Source: JAKASX01 sp035534495
GTDB lineage: Bacteria > Acidobacteriota > Terriglobia > Acidiferrales > UBA7541
NCBI GenBank assembly: GCA_035534495.1
Contig: DATLRW010000170.1
Span: forward strand, 1-15,769
DNA: 15,769 nucleotides
Direction of reading: 5' to 3'
Position 1 is the first letter of the stretch, and the number at the start of each line of letters is the position of its first letter. Below the pieces are notes generated by a model. It did no database searches. It was not told the DNA's origin and saw only the letters and a program-made list of their open reading frames with translations. Below, one piece after another: positions 1 to 6,385 of this stretch. The translations under genes were made by a program, and so were the position numbers.

Positions 1-518
1 TTGCCCGCTTTCTTCTTGAGACGTTGGCCCACGACCTGGATGCCCTTCTGCTTGTACGGGTCAGGCGGACGCAGGCTGCGCATTTTGGCAACCACCTGGC
101 CCACCAGCGCCTTGTCGACGCCGCTGACGGTCACATGTGTCTGGCGGTCAACGGTCACGTCGATCGCCGTCGGAATCGGGAACTCGACGGGATGCGAGTA
201 ACCGAGACTGAAGATCACCGCCCGCCCTTTGACTTCGGCGCGATAACCCACGCCGACGATATCCAATTCCTTCTTGAATCCCTGGCTGACGCCCAGAACC
301 GCGTTGGCGACCAGGGCCCGCGCCAGACCGTGGAACGCGCGATATGCATCGCTGTCGCGCACGGCCACCAGCGTCTCGCCCTGCCGCTCGAACCGCACAC
401 CGCGCGGCAGCGGGACCTGCAGTTTGCCCTTGGGGCCCTCGACGCGGACCGCCTGATCGGCAATGTCCACTTTCACCTTGGCCGGAACAGCAATCGGTTG
501 ACGTCCAATTCGCGACAC
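1..518 (-). CDS. rplF: 50S ribosomal protein L6 (partial, C-terminus cut by window edge)
   Basis: L6 binds 23S rRNA near the sarcin-ricin loop and the factor-binding site of the large subunit. 172 codons are present. The start is a GTG giving MSRIGRQPIAVPAKV, the usual L6 opening. The double alpha/beta repeat is visible through VDKALVGQVVAKMRSLRPPDPYKQKG, followed by the basic end RLKKKAGK, so only a few residues and the stop are missing (family length about 178). The GTG lies 1 nt after the rpsH stop (TAA-C-GTG), so translation is probably coupled to rpsH. In spc operons rplR normally follows; it would lie left of the window. Identity is secure; only the exact C-terminus is unknown. Confidence 0.97.
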   Translation of the reverse strand, partial: MSRIGRQPIAVPAKVKVDIADQAVRVEGPKGKLQVPLPRGVRFERQGETLVAVRDSDAYRAFHGLARALVANAVLGVSQGFKKELDIVGVGYRAEVKGRAVIFSLGYSHPVEFPIPTAIDVTVDRQTHVTVSGVDKALVGQVVAKMRSLRPPDPYKQKGIQVVGQRLKKKAG

Positions 519-519
519 G

Positions 520-918
520 TTACCAGACCTCGCACAGGACTTCGCCGCCCAGGCCGGCGCGGCGCGCGGCGCTGCCGGTCATCAATCCCTGCGGCGTACT
601 CAGGATGTTGATGCCGGTGCCGCCCAGGACCGGTTTGATCTCCGTTTTCCCCACGTAGACGCGGCGGCCGGGACGCGAAACCCGTTGCAGGTCGCTGATG
701 ACGTTGCGCCGGCCCGCGCCATATTTCAGGAAGACGCGGAGCGTCTTTTTCGGTTTGGCTTCCTCAACCACCTTGTAGGTCGCGATGTAGCCTTCTTCCT
801 TCAAGATGCGCGCGATTTCGATTTTTAAAAGCGAAGACGGAATATCGACGCGCGGGTGGCGCCCGCGTACCGCATTCCGGATCCGCGTGAGCATATCGCT
901 AATGGGATCGACCATCAT
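520..918 (-). CDS. rpsH: 30S ribosomal protein S8
   Basis: S8 is a primary binder of the 16S rRNA central domain and, in E. coli, the translational repressor of the spc operon. The protein is 132 aa, the normal length. It opens DPISDMLTRIRNA and ends in the S8 signature, STPQGLMTGSAARRAGLGG followed by EVLCEVW, which contacts rRNA. Two adjacent ATGs (918 and 915) are possible starts and change the product by one Met. It sits 10 nt after the rpsN stop and 1 nt before the rplF GTG, the conserved spc order. Whether the E. coli type of S8 feedback operates here is not visible from this sequence. Confidence 0.97.
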   Translation of the reverse strand: MMVDPISDMLTRIRNAVRGRHPRVDIPSSLLKIEIARILKEEGYIATYKVVEEAKPKKTLRVFLKYGAGRRNVISDLQRVSRPGRRVYVGKTEIKPVLGGTGINILSTPQGLMTGSAARRAGLGGEVLCEVW

Positions 919-928
919 GGCAGTAGGC

Positions 929-1114
929 CTACCAACTCGCCTTGATCACGCCCGGCACCTCGCCACGCAGCGCCCGGTAGCGGAAGCAGATACGACACAT
1001 CTGAAACTTGCGAAGATAGCCGCGCGGCCGTCCGCATACGCGGCAACGATTGCGCATGCGAATCTTGTACTTCGGCTTCTTACGCATCTTGGCGAACTGA
1101 CAGGTTCGCGCCAC
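929..1114 (-). CDS. rpsN: 30S ribosomal protein S14, zinc-binding type (61 aa)
   Basis: This is the short zinc-ribbon form of S14, which assembles into the 30S head. I chose the GTG at 1112-1114 rather than the longer open frame because it gives the standard 61-aa product (MARTCQFAKMRKKPKYKIRM at the start) and has a strong Shine-Dalgarno AAAGGAG just upstream; that site overlaps the rplE stop. Two CxxC knuckles, C24-x2-C27 and C40-x2-C43, form the zinc site. The end GEVPGVIKASW is the family C-terminus. No cysteine-free S14 paralogue is present here, so zinc-dependent switching cannot be judged from this window. Confidence 0.96.
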   Translation of the reverse strand: MARTCQFAKMRKKPKYKIRMRNRCRVCGRPRGYLRKFQMCRICFRYRALRGEVPGVIKASW

Positions 1115-1125
1115 GTCTTTCTCCT

Positions 1126-1668
1126 TTAGCCCCGCAGGGGCAGTCCGAGGAGGCGAAGCAACTCGCGACCCTCCTCGTCGGTTCTGGCGGAGGTGGTGAG
1201 GCAAACGTTCAGACCCTTCACCTTGTCCACCCGTGTGTAATCGATCTCGGGAAACACCAGTTGATCGCGCAGCCCGATCGTGTAGTTGCCGCGTCCATCG
1301 AAGGAGTTGGCAGGCAACCCGCGGAAGTCGCGCACTCGGGGCAGCACGACATTGGCAAGCCGGTCCAGGAATTCGTACATCCGCTCCCCGCGCAGGGTTA
1401 CGCGCGCCCCGATCGGCATGCCCTTGCGAATCTTGAAATTCGCAATCGATTTCTTGGCCCGCGTGACCACCGGCTTCTGGCCGGCGATTTGCCCCAGTTC
1501 CTGGGACGCCACGTCGAGCAGCTTGATGTCCTGGCTGGCCTCTCCGATCCCCATGTTCAGGGTGACCCGGGTCACACGAGGCACGGCCATACGGTTCTTG
1601 TATCCAAAGCGCTTCATCAGCGCCGGAACGGCTTCCTTTTGATAGCGTTCATGTAGTCGGCTGAGCAT
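1126..1668 (-). CDS. rplE: 50S ribosomal protein L5
   Basis: L5 binds 5S rRNA in the central protuberance and contacts P-site tRNA. The product is 180 aa, the typical length. It begins MLSRLHERYQKEAVPALMKR and contains the family blocks VTLNMGIGEASQD, GQKPVVTRAKKSIANFKIR, GMPIGARVTLRGERMYEFLD, FPEIDYTRVDKVKGLNVC and the end ELLRLLGLPLRG. It starts 3 nt after the rplX stop. Its TAA is embedded in the rpsN ribosome-binding site, which suggests coupled translation. Nothing about it is unusual. Confidence 0.97.
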   Translation of the reverse strand: MLSRLHERYQKEAVPALMKRFGYKNRMAVPRVTRVTLNMGIGEASQDIKLLDVASQELGQIAGQKPVVTRAKKSIANFKIRKGMPIGARVTLRGERMYEFLDRLANVVLPRVRDFRGLPANSFDGRGNYTIGLRDQLVFPEIDYTRVDKVKGLNVCLTTSARTDEEGRELLRLLGLPLRG

Positions 1669-1671
1669 GTC

Positions 1672-1995
1672 TTACTGGTCCATGTTCGTTCCGCAGCGGC
1701 GGCAGATCCTGGCCCGCGTCCCGTCGGCCTGAGCCTTGCGGCCGATTCGGGCGTGCTTGCCGCATCCCGGACAAACGATCATCACGTTGGAGAGATCGAT
1801 GGACGACTCCTTCTCGACGATACCGCCGCGAACGTTCTTGGACGGGTTGGCGCGCGTGTGGCGCTTGATGATGCTGATGCGTTCCACCGTCACCCGCCCG
1901 CTTTGAATGTCGAGGATCTTACCGGTCTTGCCCTTGTCACGGCCGGTCATCACCTGAACCACGTCCCCGCGCCGCAACTCTGTTTTTATGGCCAC
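1672..1995 (-). CDS. rplX: 50S ribosomal protein L24 with C-terminal zinc-ribbon cysteines
   Basis: L24 is an early assembly initiator of the large subunit. The start is a GTG giving MAIKTELRRGDVVQVMTGRD, 2 nt after the rplN stop. The KOW motif lies at residues 11-27 (DVVQVMTGRDKGKTGKI). The C-terminal half carries two paired cysteines, CPGC at 75-78 and CRRC at 98-101, a zinc-ribbon-like arrangement found in a subset of bacterial L24 proteins and absent from E. coli L24. Length (107 aa) is normal. With S14 and the unknown small gene upstream, this operon encodes several potential zinc-binding proteins. Confidence 0.97.
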   Translation of the reverse strand: MAIKTELRRGDVVQVMTGRDKGKTGKILDIQSGRVTVERISIIKRHTRANPSKNVRGGIVEKESSIDLSNVMIVCPGCGKHARIGRKAQADGTRARICRRCGTNMDQ

Positions 1996-1997
1996 GG

Positions 1998-2366
1998 CTA
2001 CCAGACCTCCGGCGCGAGCGAAATGATCTTGGCAAATTTCTTTTCCCGCAGCTCGCGCGCCACCGGACCGAACACGCGCGTTCCGACCGGCTCGCCGGCT
2101 TCGCTGATCAGCACGGCGGCATTGTCGTCGAAGCGGATATAGGTGCCGTCGCGGCGACGGTGTTCCTTTCGCATCCGCACGACCACGGCCCGCACAACCT
2201 TCCCCTTCTTAATGCTGCTATCGGGCGCCGCTTCCTTGACCGATGCCGTAATGACATCGCCCAGGCCGGCCTTCAGGCCCGAACCCGCGCCGAGCGGCAA
2301 AATACACGTGATGCGGCGCGCGCCGGAGTTATCGGCGACGGTGAGCCACGTGCGCATCTGGATCAT
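1998..2366 (-). CDS. rplN: 50S ribosomal protein L14
   Basis: L14 lies at the subunit interface and is the docking site of the silencing factor RsfS. The product is 122 aa, exactly the usual length. It opens MIQMRTWLTVADNSGARRI and contains KKGKVVRAVVVRMRKEHRR, then FDDNAAVLISEAGEPVGTRV and the end FAKIISLAPEVW. Usual bacterial L14 starts MIQ.ES.L.VADNSGA; here the ES pair is RT, a small divergence. It follows the rpsQ stop by 6 nt and precedes rplX by 2 nt, the canonical spc order. Confidence 0.97.
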   Translation of the reverse strand: MIQMRTWLTVADNSGARRITCILPLGAGSGLKAGLGDVITASVKEAAPDSSIKKGKVVRAVVVRMRKEHRRRDGTYIRFDDNAAVLISEAGEPVGTRVFGPVARELREKKFAKIISLAPEVW

Positions 2367-2372
2367 GGTTTC

Positions 2373-2678
2373 TTACTCCCCCTGCCAGCCGCGTGCCCGC
2401 CCGATCACTTCGACCAGTCGCCAGCGCTTCAGGCGCGAGAGCGGACGCGTCGCCACGATCCGCACCCGATCGCCCGGGCGCGCTTGCTGCTTTTCGTCGT
2501 GGGCGTAATATTTCTTGGCCTTATGAAGAACGCGCCGGTAGAGCCCATGCTCGACCGTGCGGGTTACGCGCACGATGATCGTCTTTTGCATCTTCGCGCT
2601 GGTAACCACTCCGATGACCGATTGCCGGCGGCCGACGACAGCTGGCGGCGCCGATGCCTGATTTGTTTCAGCTTCCAT
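2373..2678 (-). CDS. rpsQ: 30S ribosomal protein S17 with short N-terminal extension
   Basis: S17 is a primary binder of the 16S rRNA 5' domain with an OB fold. The core is clear: SVIGVVTSAKMQKTIIVRVT, then YRRVLHKAKKYYAHDEKQQA and RPGDRVRIVATRPLSRLKRW. Length is 101 aa against the usual 84-90; the excess is an Ala/Pro-containing stretch of about 15 residues before RRQSVIG. The ATG overlaps the end of rpmC by 11 nt, as expected for tightly coupled genes. A shorter start is not obvious because no Met occurs between residue 1 and the core, so the extension is probably real. Confidence 0.95.
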   Translation of the reverse strand: MEAETNQASAPPAVVGRRQSVIGVVTSAKMQKTIIVRVTRTVEHGLYRRVLHKAKKYYAHDEKQQARPGDRVRIVATRPLSRLKRWRLVEVIGRARGWQGE

Positions 2679-2889
2679 GGCTTTCCTTCTTGGTCGATCT
2701 TCCCAAATCGCCGATCAGCATGTTGACCCGCGCCAGATCGCGCCGGGCTTCGCGATACCGCTTCAAGCCTTCCATCTGGCCCGAGGCGATTTGAAAGCGC
2801 AGGCGGAACAGCTCTTCCTCCAACTCGCCCTGGCGCACCCCGAGCTCTTTCGAATCCAGTTCGCGGAATTTCGCCATCTTTACAGCCAT
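2668..2889 (-). CDS. rpmC: 50S ribosomal protein L29
   Basis: L29 sits near the exit of the peptide tunnel beside L23. The ATG at 2887-2889 overlaps the rplP stop (TGATG), giving 73 aa; a GTG one codon earlier or the ATG at MAKFREL four codons later are alternatives. The family core is a two-helix hairpin: MAKFRELDSKELGVRQGELE followed by ELFRLRFQIASGQMEG and REARRDLARVNMLI. The C-terminus runs on as GRSTKKESHGS and overlaps the rpsQ start by 11 nt. Location between rplP and rpsQ is universal. Confidence 0.95.
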   Translation of the reverse strand: MAVKMAKFRELDSKELGVRQGELEEELFRLRFQIASGQMEGLKRYREARRDLARVNMLIGDLGRSTKKESHGS

Positions 2890-3305
2890 CACAGGCTCCC
2901 GCTGCGACTGATAAATTCGGTCGGAATCGGCATTTTCCGGGCGGCTAGATTCAGCGCATCGCGCGCCACCTGCGAATCAATACCCGCCATTTCAAACATG
3001 ATCCGTCCCGGCTTGACCACCGCGACCCAGCGCTCCACCGCTCCCTTGCCTTTTCCCATGCGGGTTTCCGCCGGTTTCTTGGTAAACGGCTTGTCGGGGA
3101 ACACGCGGATCCACAGCTTGCCGGACCGCTTCATGAACCGCGTAATCGCCACGCGGGCCGCCTCGATCTGCCGGTCGGTAATCCAGGCCGTTTCGAGCGC
3201 TTTCAGCCCGTAATCGCCAAAGGCCAGCGTCGAGCCGCGCCACGCCTTGCCGGTGCGGCGCCCACGCTGCTGCTTCCTGTACTTCACTTTTTTCGGCATC
3301 AACAT
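2889..3305 (-). CDS. rplP: 50S ribosomal protein L16
   Basis: L16 organises the A-site side of the peptidyl-transferase region. The product is 138 aa and opens MLMPKKVKYRKQQRGRRTGK. The conserved loop TRMGKGKG (83-88 region) and the stretch WVAVVKPGRIMFEMAGID are present. The second Met (MPKK) is a less likely start since most bacterial L16 begin MLMPKR. It follows rpsC by a 21-nt gap and ends in a TGATG overlap with rpmC. No irregularity seen. Confidence 0.97.
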   Translation of the reverse strand: MLMPKKVKYRKQQRGRRTGKAWRGSTLAFGDYGLKALETAWITDRQIEAARVAITRFMKRSGKLWIRVFPDKPFTKKPAETRMGKGKGAVERWVAVVKPGRIMFEMAGIDSQVARDALNLAARKMPIPTEFISRSGSL

Positions 3306-3326
3306 AGCCGTTCCCTCGACCTCTCG

Positions 3327-3983
3327 CTATACGTGCGGAGCTTCCAGCCGCAAACCATCGGGCCGGTTCTCGCCACGGTAGACCCAGCATTTAACGCCAA
3401 TGACGCCATAGGTTGTGTGCGCCTCGGCAAAACCGAAATCGATGTCGGCGCTCAGGTTCTGCAACGGCAGGCGGCCCTGCAGGTACCATTCCTTGCGCGC
3501 GATTTCGGCTCCGTTCAGCCGGCCGGCAACGCGCACCTTGATTCCCTTGCAGCCGAATCGCAACGCCGAGTCCACGGCCTTGCGCATGGCCCGCCGGAAC
3601 GCCACCCGTTTCTCGAGCTGCAGGGCGATCGATTCGGCCACGAGCTGCGAATCGAGTTCCGGCCGGTGAACTTCCTGAATGTCGATATGGACTTCCCGCC
3701 GCGTACGCTGTTGAACTTCGCTCTTCAGCTTTTCGATCTCGGATCCTTTGCGCCCGATGATGATGCCCGGGCGGGCCGTAAAAATCCGGATCACCAGCTT
3801 GTTCGCCGCGCGCTCGATTTCGATCGCGCTGATGCCGGCCGACGACAGCCGCTTCTTGAGCCGATCGCGCAACTCGATATCTTCGTGCAGCAGGTCGGCA
3901 TACTCGCGACGGGCGAACCAACGAGACCGCCACGTCTTGTTGTAGCCAAGCCGAAAGCCGTAAGGATGGGTCTTTTGTCCCAT
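3327..3983 (-). CDS. rpsC: 30S ribosomal protein S3
   Basis: S3 lies at the mRNA entry site of the 30S subunit and contributes helicase activity. Length is 218 aa, normal. It starts MGQKTHPYGFRLGYNKTWRS. A KH domain with the GxxG loop GIIIGRKG is at residues 73-80. The C-terminal S3 domain shows FRRAMRKAVDSALRFGCKGI and GRLNGAEIARKEWYLQGRLP, ending near the CWVYRGE block. It starts 3 nt after the rplV stop. All expected motifs are present. Confidence 0.97.
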   Translation of the reverse strand: MGQKTHPYGFRLGYNKTWRSRWFARREYADLLHEDIELRDRLKKRLSSAGISAIEIERAANKLVIRIFTARPGIIIGRKGSEIEKLKSEVQQRTRREVHIDIQEVHRPELDSQLVAESIALQLEKRVAFRRAMRKAVDSALRFGCKGIKVRVAGRLNGAEIARKEWYLQGRLPLQNLSADIDFGFAEAHTTYGVIGVKCWVYRGENRPDGLRLEAPHV

Positions 3984-3986
3984 AAG

Positions 3987-4514
3987 TTATTTCGCTTTCT
4001 CCTGCTTCTTCGACCGTTTCGGCGCTCTCTTTTTCTGCGCCTGGGTCTTTTGCTGTTTGCGGGCGGTTTCAATGGCCTTGCGCACGCGCCCACGCGTTGT
4101 GGTCGGCTCTGCGGCGCGCCGCGTGGCCGAACCGGCCTGCTCGGCGACCGCCACGACAATGTGGCTGGTGCGATGCACGTAACCGTGGGCGCGGCCAAAG
4201 GGCGCGCCGCGGAACCGCTTCAGCACCGGGCCGGGATTGACCACGCACCGGCTCACGTAGAGCCGATCGACATCGAGCGGCGAGCCCGCATCCTCGGCCT
4301 TGCGTTGCACATTGGCGATGGCGCTGCGCAGAACCTTTTCGACGTCGCGCGCCGCCCGTTTGCGCGCCGTCCCGAGCACGGTCAGCGCCCGCTCGGCTTC
4401 TGCGCCGCGGATCAAGTCGATGACCAACCGCGCCTTCTGCGGCGACACGCGGACATAGCGCGCCACGGCAAATCCCTCGAGTACCTGTGAAACCGGTGAT
4501 GGCTGGGTTGCCAT
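3987..4514 (-). CDS. rplV: 50S ribosomal protein L22 with long basic C-terminal tail
   Basis: L22 lines the peptide exit tunnel with a long beta-hairpin and binds all domains of 23S rRNA. The globular core spans about residues 12-125 (ARYVRVSPQKARLVIDLIRG, then hairpin residues near 86-112, GRAHGYVHRTSHIVVAV). Bacterial L22 is usually about 110-115 aa; this one is 175. The extra 50 residues (about 127-175) are rich in Lys, Arg, Gln and Ala and look disordered (ARKQQKTQAQKKRAPKRSKK). Comparable basic tails occur in some phyla. The rpsS stop is 2 nt before the ATG and rpsC follows after 3 nt. Confidence 0.96.
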   Translation of the reverse strand: MATQPSPVSQVLEGFAVARYVRVSPQKARLVIDLIRGAEAERALTVLGTARKRAARDVEKVLRSAIANVQRKAEDAGSPLDVDRLYVSRCVVNPGPVLKRFRGAPFGRAHGYVHRTSHIVVAVAEQAGSATRRAAEPTTTRGRVRKAIETARKQQKTQAQKKRAPKRSKKQEKAK

Positions 4515-4516
4515 GG

Positions 4517-4873
4517 CTAACTCTGTCCACCCGCCGGGGCCGCCGGAGCGCCAGCCGGTTTGGGCGCCGCGGACGCCGGAATCCCGGATACCGCCGCAGC
4601 CTTTTCCATCGCGGCATGCACGGCATGGCCGCGGAAGCTGCGCGTCGGAGAGAATTCGCCCAGTTTATGACCGACCATCTGCTCGGTGATGTAAACGGGA
4701 ACGAATTTCTTGCCGTTGTGCACGGCGATCGTGTGCCCGACCATTTCCGGCACGATCGTCGATCGCCGCGACCAGGTCTTCACAACCTTCTTCTCGTTGC
4801 TCTCGTTGAGCAACTGAATCTTTGCCATCAACGGATCGTCGACAAACGGTCCCTTTTTTACTGAGCGCGCCAT
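4517..4873 (-). CDS. rpsS: 30S ribosomal protein S19 with Ala/Pro C-terminal tail
   Basis: S19 sits in the 30S head and touches the central protuberance bridges. The ATG at 4871-4873 gives MARSVKKGPFVDDPLMAKIQ, the family start, and is preceded by GGGGAGACGGTA; longer in-frame starts exist but have no family support. The core ends after EFSPTRSFRGHAVHAAMEK (residue about 91). Typical length is about 92; here 118, with a tail of about 25 residues dominated by Ala, Pro and Gly. The stop of the unknown small gene lies 11 nt upstream and overlaps the ribosome-binding region, implying coupling. Confidence 0.96.
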   Translation of the reverse strand: MARSVKKGPFVDDPLMAKIQLLNESNEKKVVKTWSRRSTIVPEMVGHTIAVHNGKKFVPVYITEQMVGHKLGEFSPTRSFRGHAVHAAMEKAAAVSGIPASAAPKPAGAPAAPAGGQS

Positions 4874-4884
4874 TACCGTCTCCC

Positions 4885-5205
4885 CTACTCGAACACCCGG
4901 CGCAGCTTGAGCCACTGCGGCCGTCGTACCCGTCTGAAACCACGCACCGGGCCAGGCACGCGGTGCGAACACGGGCAGAATGGACAAACAAAGCGTGTGT
5001 GCGGAGCGCTGGGCACCTTCTCGCTCACCACCGCCCAACCCGACTTGCAGACGCGGTAGAGAACGGTCGGCGGCCCGGCATGCACCGCCACTTTAGCGGT
5101 GGCCCGCGCCTTGCGCCGTTGCGAAACAGGCCGACTCTGCCGCGCCCGCCGGACAGGCGTTGCGCGCCGAGTTTCTCGTTTTGCGGCCCTTCTCGCCACC
5201 GTCAT
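4885..5205 (-). CDS. Unrecognised small basic protein with Cys/His cluster, inserted between rplB and rpsS
   Basis: I do not recognise this 106-aa product. The ATG at 5203-5205 has a good Shine-Dalgarno (GGAAGGGACG) and lies 24 nt after the rplB stop; its TAG lies 11 nt before the rpsS ATG, so it fills almost exactly the gap between two normally adjacent genes. Residues 1-40 are Arg/Lys/Ala-rich and probably unstructured. Residues 50-106 contain YRVCKSGWAVVSEK, then HTRFVCPFCPCSH (H69, C74, C77, C79, H81, with C53 upstream) and a basic Trp-containing end. About 22 of 106 residues are Arg. By hand count about 70% of codons end in G or C, consistent with coding. The composition suggests an RNA- or ribosome-binding zinc protein, but that is inference. 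The alternative is non-coding GC-rich DNA. Confidence 0.6.
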   Translation of the reverse strand: MTVARRAAKRETRRATPVRRARQSRPVSQRRKARATAKVAVHAGPPTVLYRVCKSGWAVVSEKVPSAPHTRFVCPFCPCSHRVPGPVRGFRRVRRPQWLKLRRVFE

Positions 5206-5229
5206 CGTCCCTTCCCTGCTTTCCGCCGC

Positions 5230-6051
5230 TTAAGGCTTGCGCCGTTGCACGATATTCCGATTATCCTTCGAGCGATGGCGCGTCCTGGCGCCCAAGGTCG
5301 GCTTGCCCCAGGGCGTCTGCGGGTGATTCCCCTTCACACGGCCCTCGCCGCCGCCGTGCGGGTGGTCCACCGGATTCATCACGACGCCGCGAACCGTCGG
5401 CCGAATTCCCAGCCAGCGCGACCGGCCGGCCTTGCCGAGGGTTACGTTTTCGTGGTCGACATTGCCGACCTGCCCGACCGTCGCCATGCACTCCAAACGC
5501 ATCCGGCGCACTTCGCCCGAGGGCAGTTTCACCAAGGCAAAATCGCCTTCCTTGCTCAATAGCTGCGCCGCGGCGCCGGCCGCACGCACCATTTGTCCGC
5601 CGTGGCCAGGCTGCAGTTCGATGTTGTGCACCATCGTGCCGGGCGGAATGTTCCGCAACGGCAGGCAATTACCGGGCAGGATGTCCGCGCTCGGACCGCT
5701 CAAGACCGTCATTCCCACTTCCAGGCCGATCGGCCGAAGGATATAGCGCTTGTCGCCGTCGGCATAGTGCAGCAGGGCGACCAGGGCGGAGCGGTTCGGA
5801 TCGTATTCGACCGCGGAGACCCGCGCCGGCACGCCCGTCTTTTCCCGCCGGAAGTCGATCCGCCGGTACATCCGCTTGTGACCGCCGCCGCGATGCCAAA
5901 CACTGATCTCGCCGTGGTTATTTCGCCCGCCCGAGCGCGGCAGCGGCTCGACCAGAGCCTTCTCCGGGCGCTCCTTGGTGATCTCGCTCTTGTCGAGCAC
6001 CGTGAGAAACCGACGCGAAGCTGTATACGGTTTAAATTCTTTCAGGGGCAT
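5230..6051 (-). CDS. rplB: 50S ribosomal protein L2
   Basis: L2 is a primary 23S rRNA binder needed for peptidyl transfer and subunit association. The product is 273 aa, normal. It begins MPLKEFKPYTASRRFLTVLD with GGAGGG upstream of the ATG. The middle shows GGRNNHGEISVWHRGGGHKR and YDPNRSALVALLHYADGDKR. The C-terminal signature NPVDHPHGGGEGR is at residues 226-238, with His230 matching the E. coli His229 linked to activity. The unusual context is downstream: the unknown 106-codon gene, rather than rpsS, follows after 24 nt. Confidence 0.98.
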   Translation of the reverse strand: MPLKEFKPYTASRRFLTVLDKSEITKERPEKALVEPLPRSGGRNNHGEISVWHRGGGHKRMYRRIDFRREKTGVPARVSAVEYDPNRSALVALLHYADGDKRYILRPIGLEVGMTVLSGPSADILPGNCLPLRNIPPGTMVHNIELQPGHGGQMVRAAGAAAQLLSKEGDFALVKLPSGEVRRMRLECMATVGQVGNVDHENVTLGKAGRSRWLGIRPTVRGVVMNPVDHPHGGGEGRVKGNHPQTPWGKPTLGARTRHRSKDNRNIVQRRKP

Positions 6052-6088
6052 GGTTCAGCCCTCCACCCGTTTGAAAGCGGGAGCGGGA

Positions 6089-6385
6089 TTACAGATTCTC
6101 GGCATACTCAATCATCTTTTCGCCGGGCGCGAGCCGGACGTAGGCTTTTTTCCAGTCCGACCGGTAGCCGCCGCGCGATCCCCGGCGGCGGAATTTCCCG
6201 TGGAAGTTGGCCGTGCGCACATCGTCGACCTTGACCTTAAAAACCTTCTGCACCGCTTCCCGAATCTGAGTTTTCGTGGCGTCGCCGGCAACCTCAAAAA
6301 CCACCGTGTGCAGCGTCTCCTTCGCCGCCAGACCCTTTTCCGTGATGATCGGCCGGCGGATAATCTGAAACGGGTTGCTGATCAT
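6089..6385 (-). CDS. rplW: 50S ribosomal protein L23
   Basis: L23 lies at the tunnel exit and is the docking site for trigger factor and SRP. 98 aa, the usual size. It begins MISNPFQIIRRPIITEKGLA and includes VVFEVAGDATKTQIREAVQK, VFKVKVDDVRTANF and the basic loop RRRGSRGGYRSDWKKAYV. Its ATG overlaps the rplD TGA (ATGA, 6382-6385), a classic coupled junction. A 37-nt gap separates it from rplB, the longest gap in this part of the operon apart from the unknown gene and the one before tuf. Confidence 0.97.
   Translation of the reverse strand: MISNPFQIIRRPIITEKGLAAKETLHTVVFEVAGDATKTQIREAVQKVFKVKVDDVRTANFHGKFRRRGSRGGYRSDWKKAYVRLAPGEKMIEYAENL

Noticed and set aside
4822..5562. 246-codon plus-strand frame across the rplB-rpsS gap
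   Set aside because: It runs antisense to rpsS, the unknown gene and rplB, has no good ribosome-binding site, and its composition resembles other shadow frames.
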